From Pseudoalteromonas sp. 3D05 (GTDB lineage: Bacteria; Pseudomonadota; Gammaproteobacteria; Enterobacterales; Alteromonadaceae): a DNA stretch of 64,000 nucleotides. Location: assembly GCF_002723455.1 (NCBI RefSeq), contig NZ_PDUS01000004.1, positions 154,726 through 218,725 of the forward strand, read 5' to 3'. The translations under genes were made by a program, and so were the position numbers. Of this stretch, positions 8,967-17,163 are shown piece by piece; the stretch's first letter is position 1, and every line of letters starts with the position of its first letter. The notes under the pieces are model-generated. The model was given only the letters and a program-made list of their open reading frames with translations, did not search any database and was not told the DNA's origin.

Positions 8967-11621
8967 TCAGCTAACTTGCGCTTTACTCCTAAGCTTTTGA
9001 AAAAGCCAGCTCAAGCCCACCAGCGATAAGCCTAAGCCAATAAATGATATGGCTTTGAGTAAACCCGTGAGGCTTGCCATATCAATTAAAAACACTTTAA
9101 CTATTACTGCACCAAGAATACCAAGCCCAATTTTTTGTAACAGCAGTTGTTGCTTTAAATGCCCTGAAATGACCACCAGCGCGCCGAGCAATAACCAAAT
9201 AATCGAATAGCTATATAATTCAGCATCACTGGTTGTTTTACCTAAGTAGATATAGGCACCTTGCCAATACTGGCGAATAAGTGCGGTAATTGCTAATGCA
9301 GCTAAAACGCCCGCTACTGCCAATGTTATTTTACTAAGTTGGGTATTAATCGATTTAACTAATTTAGCCAACCACAGCGCTAAGGCACTTGGAATTAACC
9401 ACATCAATATTACCCAGTTAAACACAGGAGTTTCACCTACATACAAGGATGTTAGTAATGGATTTTCGTTAAGTGTAGTGTTTAACAGCAGTAGTCCAGC
9501 TAAAGCCGATAATATTAAACCTGCTATTGTGTATAGCTTACCCAACTGCCCTGCACTTTGCGCGCGATATAAATAAACACAACCTAATGTTAGCCAATTA
9601 CAACTAAGTAATACTTGCTCATAAAAACTTAAAGAGCCAAGTTGTGGATAATGCCCAACTAATTGATAGCTTGTTTCAGTGGTGATAAATAAAGCTAAAC
9701 AATGCAGTGCAGCCCCTTCGAGCCAAATTTTCATATCGGTTTTTTGCCATAGCTTTGCAGCAAACCAAAATAGCCCAACAGCAATGGGGTAAACCACTAT
9801 GCTCCAATGCATTGAAAGAAGCGTTAAATCTGTATAACTCTCCATCCAGGGTGCAAACGTTAAACGAGCTAAAACGCCAGCCACTAAGGCTTTAATAGGC
9901 CAATGTGGCATAGGTACGTTTTTGCGCTTTACTAAGTAGCTGATCACCAATACCTGAATAGCCAACGCAAGCGTGAGGCCACTATCAGCCAATAACATGG
10001 TTAAACACAAGGTGACATTAGCATTAGCACCAACCCAATAACTAAACTGCTGCCATTGGGTATGGGCATTTTGCGCACATTTGATCAAAACGCCACTGCC
10101 AAGCAATAATAATACTGTCCATAGTGAATACGCTACCGCTAAGTCTTGCTCTGAGGTTAAAGTGTAAAGTGTTGCTATTAATACAAACAGACTAAAGGCA
10201 GCCACTAAATGAAAGCTTAAGCGTTTATAATAACGCGCACCAAAAAACAGCCCGTACACACAAAAACCTATACCGAGTAATAAACCAAGCCCATAGATAT
10301 TTTTAAATATAAATAAATGGTCGTTACCACCAATAGTATAATTATGCTGAGTTACAACCAGTAAAACAGCAATTAGCAACGCTAAACCTTGCCATAGATC
10401 CCAACGGCTATTTTGCAGCACCAAAAATAGCAGCATGACGATTAGACACACCATCACAATTTGCCATTGTACACTCGCCATAGAGATGACGATTGTGAAT
10501 AATAACGGCACCACAATCGCTAACAATAATGGGTGATCCGGCTGTAATTTTAATAAACGTTTTAAACTATGTGGGCGGTACTCCAGCAAACGCAAAGTAA
10601 TACCTAAACGCATCATTGCAATCAGGCCAATAATAGATAACAGTGCAAAAACACCGACAATCCAATATTGATGTGCGTTAATCACACTTAATGCCACCCA
10701 ATACCAGCCAATATGCCCTATCCAAAGTAGATACCACAACCATGGACGTTTTACCCTTTGCGCCACTAACACCGCAGCCAAAGTAACAAAGCCAATGTAC
10801 ATCAACAACGCCATTAAGTTACCGCTGCCAGTATTAACCCAAATTGGTACGCTATACGCCCCCACAATCCCTAATACCGCTAACAATGGCCCTAAGCGCA
10901 GTGCCATTGAGCTTGCAGCCAGTGCAATAACTGCTAGCATCACAAAAGCAGTCGTGGGGCTTAGCATCGCATAACTTGAGTAAGCAAGCAGCGTTAATGC
11001 AAAACAACTAATAAACCCGCCTCCTGCTAAAGCAGCCGGGATATAGTTATTAAAGCCTTCAAAAACAATGCCTTTTCGATGAAGATATTCAGCACCTGCA
11101 ATTAACGCTACACCAAATAAGCCACCAAAAGTGAGCCGTAAACTTGGCGATAATAAACCCGCATCTAAGCTATATTTTGCTAAAAATATCCCACCAAAGG
11201 CCAGCGCGATACCACCAATCCATGTCATCCAGTTTTGTTGAAACTCGACTTTAAACTTTTTGATAAAAGCATCGACACGGGAAGAAGAGCGTTTTTTAGC
11301 GAGTGAATAGGCAGCACTAGTTTGGTTTGCAAGAGTAGGATTTGAGGCAACTACATTAATAGGGTTAGCTTGCTCAACACGAGGTGAATCTGAGTGATTT
11401 TCTTCATTATTACTGACATCTTTTTGGTGTTCAGTAAAATCTCTTACAACGTATTGTGACTCTTGAATTGAGGTTTTTTTGACTATCTCATTTAATTGTT
11501 TTTTTAAAGACGCAACATCATGCTGCAACGTGCTTACTTTGGTTAACGCAATTAATCCTGCTATTGCACCAGCAATTACCACTAATGCGAATAAGACGAT
11601 TAGTACTAACACACCATCCAT
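8967..11621 (-). CDS. DUF2339 family polytopic membrane protein
   Basis: An 884-aa protein with an N-terminal span (residues 4-26), a short coiled stretch (VSTLQHDVASLKKQL), a polar linker of about 90 residues, and then more than 20 closely packed hydrophobic segments to the C-terminus. This layout is typical of DUF2339. The function is not known to me. It is a single gene converging on crbS and sharing its terminator. The placement between crbS and purU may be incidental. Confidence 0.85.
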   Translation of the reverse strand: MDGVLVLIVLFALVVIAGAIAGLIALTKVSTLQHDVASLKKQLNEIVKKTSIQESQYVVRDFTEHQKDVSNNEENHSDSPRVEQANPINVVASNPTLANQTSAAYSLAKKRSSSRVDAFIKKFKVEFQQNWMTWIGGIALAFGGIFLAKYSLDAGLLSPSLRLTFGGLFGVALIAGAEYLHRKGIVFEGFNNYIPAALAGGGFISCFALTLLAYSSYAMLSPTTAFVMLAVIALAASSMALRLGPLLAVLGIVGAYSVPIWVNTGSGNLMALLMYIGFVTLAAVLVAQRVKRPWLWYLLWIGHIGWYWVALSVINAHQYWIVGVFALLSIIGLIAMMRLGITLRLLEYRPHSLKRLLKLQPDHPLLLAIVVPLLFTIVISMASVQWQIVMVCLIVMLLFLVLQNSRWDLWQGLALLIAVLLVVTQHNYTIGGNDHLFIFKNIYGLGLLLGIGFCVYGLFFGARYYKRLSFHLVAAFSLFVLIATLYTLTSEQDLAVAYSLWTVLLLLGSGVLIKCAQNAHTQWQQFSYWVGANANVTLCLTMLLADSGLTLALAIQVLVISYLVKRKNVPMPHWPIKALVAGVLARLTFAPWMESYTDLTLLSMHWSIVVYPIAVGLFWFAAKLWQKTDMKIWLEGAALHCLALFITTETSYQLVGHYPQLGSLSFYEQVLLSCNWLTLGCVYLYRAQSAGQLGKLYTIAGLILSALAGLLLLNTTLNENPLLTSLYVGETPVFNWVILMWLIPSALALWLAKLVKSINTQLSKITLAVAGVLAALAITALIRQYWQGAYIYLGKTTSDAELYSYSIIWLLLGALVVISGHLKQQLLLQKIGLGILGAVIVKVFLIDMASLTGLLKAISFIGLGLSLVGLSWLFQKLRSKAQVS

Positions 11622-11992
11622 TCTTCAATCCCTGACTAAGTCTATGCCTTCCTTTATATCGTAAACTTTAATAATTATAAACAGATAAAAATAATAAACG
11701 ATTTAAAGTAGTTATTTCACTCTAGCAAAAAAATCCCTAAAAGCCGGCGATTATGTACTCCTTATTAATTTATATAAGCAATTAACTTAAATAAGTATTA
11801 TGCTTTCCAGCATCCGCTCTCAATGCAATATCTGACATGCTGAATAACGACATTTTTATATAAAAACACATTATCGGCTTGTGCATCTCCACAACACACA
11901 TGAGTAATCGTCAATTACTCAATAAAGCTCTTGCATTGCAGGCTAATTAACAAATAATGGGGCTGATTATCACGGGATTGGAATGAGGACTA
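11622..11992. other. AT-rich intergenic region upstream of purU
   Basis: This 371-base region between divergent genes has no credible gene. It contains an 8-bp stem, TGAGTAAT / ATTACTCA, with a five-base loop at 11901-11921, about 70 bases before purU. It may be an operator or an RNA hairpin; no known riboswitch pattern was recognised. Confidence 0.5.
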
Positions 11993-12823
11993 ATGAACAT
12001 GATACTAACAACGCAATGTGCCGATGATGTAGGTTTAATAGCTAAAATCACCGGGCTGTGCCACGAACATAATTTAAATATTACCCGCAATAATGAATTT
12101 GTAGACAAAGACGCTCATCGCTTTTTTATGCGTACAGAGTTGACCGGACAGCCTAGCGAAGACTTTATTGAGCAACTTGAATCTATTTTACCTAATGGGG
12201 CAAAGGTTACTTTACACAACGATGAAAAAACAAAAGTGGTGTTACTTGCCACCAAAGAGGCACATTGCCTTGGGGGCGTGTTACTCAAGCAATTTGAGCA
12301 AGCATTAAATATTGAGGTGCTTGCTGTAATAGCTAATTACGCTGATTTAGCACCGCTGGCAAAAGGTTTCAATGTGCCGTTTCATGTTGTCAGCCATGAA
12401 GGTTTAAGCCGTTTAGAGCATGATCAACAAGTGGGCGACTTAATTGCTAGTTACAAACCAGATATTATTGGCCTGGCTAAATACATGCGAATTTTAAGCC
12501 CTGAATTTGTTGGCCGCTTTGACGGTAAAATTATTAATATTCATCATTCCTTTTTACCAGCATTTATTGGCGCCAAACCCTATCACCAAGCATTTGAACG
12601 AGGGGTAAAGATCATTGGTGCAACAGCGCACTTTGTTAATAATGAACTCGATGAAGGTCCTATTATTATGCAAGACGTAACACATGTAAATCATGCAAAT
12701 ACCGCAGAAATAATGGCGAAAATGGGTAAAGATGTAGAAAAAACAGTTTTCTGCAAAGCACTCCAATTAGCGTCTGAGCATAAGCTGTTTATAAATGGTA
12801 ATAAAACGGTGGTGTTTAGCTAA
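11993..12823 (+). CDS. purU: Formyltetrahydrofolate deformylase
   Basis: This enzyme hydrolyses 10-formyltetrahydrofolate to formate and tetrahydrofolate, balancing one-carbon pools and supplying formate. The 276-aa protein has an N-terminal ACT domain (about residues 1-85, TTQCADDVGLIAKITGLC) and a formyltransferase-fold catalytic domain. The active-site region is visible as INIHHSFLPAFIGAKPYHQAFERGVKIIGATAHFV in pieces: the N-x-H motif, the LPAF loop and an aspartate in NNELDEGPI. Its length matches the family. GAGGA lies just before two possible ATG starts, at 11993 and 11999; the second has the better spacing. A terminator separates it from the convergent crbR. Confidence 0.93.
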   Translation: MNMILTTQCADDVGLIAKITGLCHEHNLNITRNNEFVDKDAHRFFMRTELTGQPSEDFIEQLESILPNGAKVTLHNDEKTKVVLLATKEAHCLGGVLLKQFEQALNIEVLAVIANYADLAPLAKGFNVPFHVVSHEGLSRLEHDQQVGDLIASYKPDIIGLAKYMRILSPEFVGRFDGKIINIHHSFLPAFIGAKPYHQAFERGVKIIGATAHFVNNELDEGPIIMQDVTHVNHANTAEIMAKMGKDVEKTVFCKALQLASEHKLFINGNKTVVFS

Positions 12824-12839
12824 ATTAATAAGCTAAATG

Positions 12840-12866
12840 AAGAGGCTATTTGCCTCTTTATTATTT
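12840..12866. terminator. Terminator, purU / crbR
   Basis: Stem AAGAGGC / GCCTCTT with a TATTT loop, followed by TATTATTT on the plus strand. It lies between two convergent genes and probably serves purU, and possibly crbR. Confidence 0.75.
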
Positions 12867-12869
12867 AAG

Positions 12870-13523
12870 TTAAGATGCCGACTCAATAGGTTCTAGTTGT
12901 AATTTTGCTGCAATAAGTACAGCTTGAGTACGATTGTAAACGCCTAACTTTCTAAAAATTGCAGTAATGTGAGCTTTTACGGTTGCTTCAGAAATATGTA
13001 ACTCATAAGCAATTTGCTTATTAAGTAATCCTTCGTGGAGATATTGTAAAACTTTATATTGCTGCGGGGTAAGCGATGCTACTTGTGCCGCAATTTCTTT
13101 ATCTTCACCTTCGATTGTTGCCACTTTATCTTTGAGGTCAAGTGGTAACCATATATCACCATCAAGAATTTGATTGATTGCGCCAGCAATGTCTTCTGAC
13201 GACGATGACTTAGGTATAAAGCCCATTGCACCATAGCTCATTACCTTTGATACGATATTAATATCTTCGCTCCCCGACACCACAGCGATAGGTAAGCTTG
13301 GATAATCTTCTCGGATACGAATTAGGCCGTATAAGTCGCCATTACCTGGCATGTGTAGGTCTAGTAATAAGATATCTAAATCTTCTTGCTCGTTAAGCAC
13401 TTGCAATGTTGTATCAAAGTCGTCAGATTCAAATACTTCTAAATCAGCAAACTTAGTACTTAATGCCCCTTTTAGTGCTTCACGAAATAACGGGTGGTCG
13501 TCCGCTATTAAAAACTGACTCAT
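12870..13523 (-). CDS. crbR: CrbR-type LuxR/NarL response regulator
   Basis: A 217-aa cytoplasmic response regulator. The receiver shows the acidic pair D8/D9, phospho-acceptor D55 in ILLLDLHMPG and K105 in FIPK; the C-terminal half (about 150-207) is a LuxR-type helix-turn-helix (LTPQQYKVLQYLHEGLLNKQIAYELHISEATVKAHITAIFRKL). It follows acs on the same strand and lies 4 kb from the hybrid kinase gene. In Vibrio and Pseudomonas the equivalent CrbR activates acs in response to CrbS. AGGAG precedes the ATG. A strong hairpin lies between acs and this gene, so it may be partly expressed by read-through. Confidence 0.87.
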   Translation of the reverse strand: MSQFLIADDHPLFREALKGALSTKFADLEVFESDDFDTTLQVLNEQEDLDILLLDLHMPGNGDLYGLIRIREDYPSLPIAVVSGSEDINIVSKVMSYGAMGFIPKSSSSEDIAGAINQILDGDIWLPLDLKDKVATIEGEDKEIAAQVASLTPQQYKVLQYLHEGLLNKQIAYELHISEATVKAHITAIFRKLGVYNRTQAVLIAAKLQLEPIESAS

Positions 13524-13541
13524 GGTTCACTCCTAATAAAT

Positions 13542-13570
13542 TCGGCTGTCATCAATTAGATGACAGCCGA
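13542..13570 (-). terminator. Hairpin between acs and crbR (terminator or attenuator)
   Basis: A perfect 12-bp stem, TCGGCTGTCATC / GATGACAGCCGA, with a five-base loop. It lies 47 bases past the acs stop and directly before the crbR Shine-Dalgarno sequence. On the minus strand the stem is followed only by AATTTATT, a poor U-tract. It could therefore be a leaky terminator that lets some acs transcripts continue into crbR, or an RNA-stability element. Confidence 0.6.
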
Positions 13571-13616
13571 TATACTACGTTTAGAATCAACTTCTAATCA
13601 AGTTTTTAACGCATAT

Positions 13617-15557
13617 TTAACGATTTAATCTATTCTCGATAAGTTCATCAACTACACTCGGATCAGCAAGTGTCGAGGTATCACCAAGCTGTTGGTGCTC
13701 ATTGGCAGCGATCTTGCGTAAAATACGACGCATAATCTTTCCTGAACGTGTTTTAGGTAAACCCGGTGACCATTGAATCATATCTGGCGAGGCTATTGGG
13801 CTAAGTTCTTTGCGCACCCAATTACGTACTTCTTTAGTCAGTTCATCACTTACAGTTACACCTTCATTTGGTGTAATGTAAACATAAATACCTTGGCCTT
13901 TAATGTCATGCGGGAAACCAACTACAGCGGCTTCTGCCACTGCTTCATGAGCAACCAATGCGCTTTCTATTTCAGCGGTACCTAATCGATGCCCTGATAC
14001 ATTAAGTACATCGTCTACACGACCCGTAATCCAATAATAGCCGTCTTCATCGCGGCGACAGCCATCACCTGTAAAATATACACCTGGATAAGCTGAGAAA
14101 TAAGTTTGTTCAAAACGTTCATGGTCGCCATAAACTGTGCGAGCTTGTGAAGGCCAGCTATCCAAGATAACTAAATTACCGTCAACTGCGCCTTCTAATG
14201 TATTTCCTTCTGCATCAAATAATGCCGGTGCAATACCAAAGAAAGGACGCGTTGCTGAGCCCGGCTTCATGTCTGTTGCGCCAGGTAAAGGCGTGATCAT
14301 AATGCCACCGGTTTCAGTTTGCCACCATGTATCCACTATAGGGCACTTTTCGTTACCAATTTGCTCGTAATACCATGTCCATGCTTCAGGATTTATCGGC
14401 TCACCGACTGAACCTAAAACACGTAGACTATCGCGTTTAGAGGTCGATGTAGGCTCATCACCTTTAGCCATCAGTGCGCGAATTGCTGTAGGTGCAGTAT
14501 AAAGAATGGTAACGCTATGCTTGTCAACCACTTCACCCATTCGACCTGCAGTTGGATAAGTTGGCACGCCTTCAAATAAAACTTGTGTACAGCCATTAAC
14601 GAGTGGGCCATAAGCAATGTAGCTGTGACCTGTGATCCAACCTACATCAGCGCTACACCAAAATACATCGTCTTCTTTTAGATCAAATACATATTCATGA
14701 GTCATTGACGAATAAACTAAATAGCCACCTGTGGTGTGTACTACACCTTTAGGTTGGCCTGTAGAGCCTGACGTATAAAGAATAAATAGCGGGTCTTCTG
14801 CATTCATTGGTTCTGGTGCACATTCAGCAGGTACATCTGCAACTAAATCATGCCACCACACATCGTGCTCATTCCAATCAACTTCACCTCCGGTTAGTTG
14901 ATGTACAACAACATGTTCAATGGTTGTTACAGACTCTTGGGCAACGGCTTCATCTACATTTGCTTTAAGCGGCACTGTATTTCCAGCACGACGACCTTCA
15001 TCAGAAGTGATCACTATTTTAGCGCCTGAATCTTTAATTCTGTCGGCAATAGCTGAAGGTGAAAAACCACCAAACACAACTGAGTGAATAGCGCCTAATC
15101 GAGCACATGCTTGCATTGCATAAACGGCTTGCGGTGACATCGGCATATAAATAGCTATCCGATCACCTTTTTTAACGCCTAATTTTTTAAGACCATTAGC
15201 AAACTTTGCCACTTCATCATGCAGTTTCTGATAGCTAATATGCTCGCAATGTTCTGGGTTGTCGCCTTCCCAAATTAATGCAGTTTTGTCCGCTTTTGTC
15301 GCAAGGTGGCGGTCAATACAGTTGTATGAAGCATTTAACTCACCATCTTCGTACCATTTAATACTGATGTGGCCTTTATCAAAAGAGGTATTTTTTACCT
15401 TAGTATAAGGAGTAGACCAATCAAGTCGTTTGCCGTGTTCTGACCAAAAACCTTCAGGATCATCAATAGATTGCTTGTAAAGTGTGTTATATTTATCGTT
15501 ATCAACTAAGGCTGCATTCTTGATATTTGCAGGAACTGGATAGATACTTTGTGACAT
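13617..15557 (-). CDS. acs: Acetyl-CoA synthetase
   Basis: This enzyme converts acetate, ATP and CoA to acetyl-CoA, AMP and pyrophosphate, the high-affinity route for acetate use. The 646-aa protein has the P-loop-like [11 protein letters not shown] motif, the WWQTETGG motif, [23 protein letters not shown], and the conserved lysine K607 in TRSGKIMRR, which is the site of regulatory acetylation in this family. I chose the ATG at 15557, which has GGAG six bases upstream, over an ATG four codons earlier. It is transcribed away from the porin gene and towards crbR, so regulator and target may share a transcript. Confidence 0.97.
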   Translation of the reverse strand: MSQSIYPVPANIKNAALVDNDKYNTLYKQSIDDPEGFWSEHGKRLDWSTPYTKVKNTSFDKGHISIKWYEDGELNASYNCIDRHLATKADKTALIWEGDNPEHCEHISYQKLHDEVAKFANGLKKLGVKKGDRIAIYMPMSPQAVYAMQACARLGAIHSVVFGGFSPSAIADRIKDSGAKIVITSDEGRRAGNTVPLKANVDEAVAQESVTTIEHVVVHQLTGGEVDWNEHDVWWHDLVADVPAECAPEPMNAEDPLFILYTSGSTGQPKGVVHTTGGYLVYSSMTHEYVFDLKEDDVFWCSADVGWITGHSYIAYGPLVNGCTQVLFEGVPTYPTAGRMGEVVDKHSVTILYTAPTAIRALMAKGDEPTSTSKRDSLRVLGSVGEPINPEAWTWYYEQIGNEKCPIVDTWWQTETGGIMITPLPGATDMKPGSATRPFFGIAPALFDAEGNTLEGAVDGNLVILDSWPSQARTVYGDHERFEQTYFSAYPGVYFTGDGCRRDEDGYYWITGRVDDVLNVSGHRLGTAEIESALVAHEAVAEAAVVGFPHDIKGQGIYVYITPNEGVTVSDELTKEVRNWVRKELSPIASPDMIQWSPGLPKTRSGKIMRRILRKIAANEHQQLGDTSTLADPSVVDELIENRLNR

Positions 15558-15847
15558 AGTCGTCTCCATTTTTAATTACTTGCCAAAGGCCTACTCCAAG
15601 GATTACCCAGCAGCGTCAATGAAAGTATTAGACCTTAGTTGTAATACTATTTTTATAATTTAGCCATCGCACTGTATATAACAGCTATGGCTTTGATATT
15701 CACCGTAATGAAGGTTAACTCCCCTGTTTTATCAAGTCTACCTGCGTGCCACCTTAGTCTAATAGACCAATAGGTAATTGAGTAAAAAGCGTACATCATC
15801 AAAAGTGACTTAAAAGTATAACAACTAAACCGAATAGGAAATAAATC
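15558..15847. promoter_or_regulatory. Divergent control region, acs and DcaP-like porin
   Basis: This 290-base region separates acs from the porin gene. It contains the TTAGTCTAATAGAC element listed separately. Closer to acs, at about 15624-15648, an AGTATTA / TAATACT inverted repeat encloses TTAGACC-like and TTAGTT words. It is the most likely place for CrbR and other carbon regulators to act. No gene is seen. Confidence 0.6.
15754..15767. promoter_or_regulatory. Overlapping palindromes TTAGTCTAA / GTCTAATAGAC, candidate CrbR site
   Basis: Two overlapping inverted repeats, TTAG-T-CTAA and GTCTA-A-TAGAC. The first core is identical to the palindrome upstream of the symporter operon and crbS. 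It lies about 190 bases from acs and 80 bases from the porin start. Assignment to CrbR is inference. Confidence 0.42.
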
Positions 15848-17017
15848 ATGGCAACAAAAACTATTTTACTTAAATCGCTCACTGCGGCTGCTGTTTTGAG
15901 TGCGCTTAGTACTGGCGCACACGCTGCAAAATTAGGCGACACAAATGTCAGCTACGGTGGCTATGTCAAACTTGATGCGATGTGGAGTGATTATTCAGAC
16001 GGCGTACCTGCCGGTGGAAGTATTGGTCGTGATTTTTATGTACCTGGCACAACTCCCGTAGGCTCAGGTGTTGACAGTGATGCAGTATTTGATATGCATG
16101 CCCGTCAATCTCGCTTCTTTTTTGGTACTGGGACCAAGCTTGATAACGGCAAAGAAATAAAAACTAAAATTGAGATCGACTTTATCGCCTCAGCCCCAGG
16201 CGGCAATGAGCGAGTCAGTAACTCATATGCACCTCGTATTCGCCAAGCGTTTATCACCTACGACGGCTGGTTGTTTGGTCAAGCGTGGTCAAACTTTCAA
16301 AACGTGGGGGCTTTGCCTGAAACACTTGACTTTGTAGGCCCAGCTGAAGGCACAGTGTTTGTGCGCCAAGCTCAAGCGCGGTATACATCAGGTAATTTTT
16401 CATTCTCAATTGAAAACCCAGAAAGCACAATAACTGACGTGGGCGGCGCACGTGTTGCTACGGATGATGCCTCTCTACCCGACTTTACTGCACGCTACAC
16501 AATGAACGCTGATTGGGGCCAATTTGTAGTAACAGGCCTTGCTCGCCAATTAACTTATAAACAAAATGGTATTGATGCTGATGAAACTTCGTTTGGTATT
16601 AGCGCATCAGGTAAAGTTAACATGGGTAAAAACAACCTTAAATTTATGCTAACCCAGGGGCAAGGGTTAGGCCGTTATGTTGGCTTAAACGCAGCACATG
16701 GCGCTGTTCTCGATGGTAACAACGACTTAGATGCCATTGATTCAACCTCTGGTTTTATTGCTTACCAACAACACTGGAACAGTCAGTGGCGCTCAACGTT
16801 CTTATATTCTTTTTTCTCGGCTGATAATAACAAAGATTTATTAGTTGTTTCTGGCAACCCAACAAAAGCAAGCCAAAGTTATAGCGCAAACTTACTTTAT
16901 TCACCGATTAAAAAACTTACCTTCGGGGCTGAATTCAAACATGCTGAGCGTGAAGTAGAAAGTGGAAGCGACGGAGATATGAAGCGCTTACAGTTTTCTG
17001 TTAAGTACGCATTTTAA
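15848..17017 (+). CDS. DcaP-like outer-membrane porin
   Basis: A 389-aa outer-membrane protein with a signal peptide of about 26 residues ending in AHA. The mature protein begins with GDTNVSYGGYVKLDAMWSDYS and consists of alternating amphipathic strands, ending in phenylalanine (KYAF) as barrel proteins do. The sequence resembles the DcaP trimeric porin family, which passes small acids. The coiled N-terminal segment seen in some DcaP proteins is absent. It is divergent from acs and shares its control region, so entry of acetate or related carboxylates is a reasonable inference. AGGAAAT precedes the ATG. A terminator follows. Confidence 0.85.
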   Translation: MATKTILLKSLTAAAVLSALSTGAHAAKLGDTNVSYGGYVKLDAMWSDYSDGVPAGGSIGRDFYVPGTTPVGSGVDSDAVFDMHARQSRFFFGTGTKLDNGKEIKTKIEIDFIASAPGGNERVSNSYAPRIRQAFITYDGWLFGQAWSNFQNVGALPETLDFVGPAEGTVFVRQAQARYTSGNFSFSIENPESTITDVGGARVATDDASLPDFTARYTMNADWGQFVVTGLARQLTYKQNGIDADETSFGISASGKVNMGKNNLKFMLTQGQGLGRYVGLNAAHGAVLDGNNDLDAIDSTSGFIAYQQHWNSQWRSTFLYSFFSADNNKDLLVVSGNPTKASQSYSANLLYSPIKKLTFGAEFKHAEREVESGSDGDMKRLQFSVKYAF

Positions 17018-17046
17018 ATTTACCAATTCTTTCCTAGTCCTATCCT

Positions 17047-17074
17047 AAAGCGACCTATGGTCGCTTTTATTTTG
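17047..17074 (+). terminator. Rho-independent terminator of the porin gene
   Basis: A 9-bp stem, AAAGCGACC / GGTCGCTTT, with a TAT loop, followed by TATTTT on the plus strand. It starts 30 bases past the porin stop. Confidence 0.88.
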
Positions 17075-17163
17075 CTAAATAAAACAAAAACCAATAAATG
17101 CAATTGCAAACTATTATTATTTAGATTAAATTACGCATTAATTTGAACTTTATGGAATGTAAT

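Noticed and set aside
15672-15684. CTGTATATAACAG, which looks like a LexA box, near acs
   Set aside because: The arms are separated by seven bases rather than the ten that LexA needs.
17099-17127. Possible Fur box before the TonB receptor
   Set aside because: Only scattered matches to the Fur consensus; the TGCAATTGCA palindrome at 17099 is not Fur-like.
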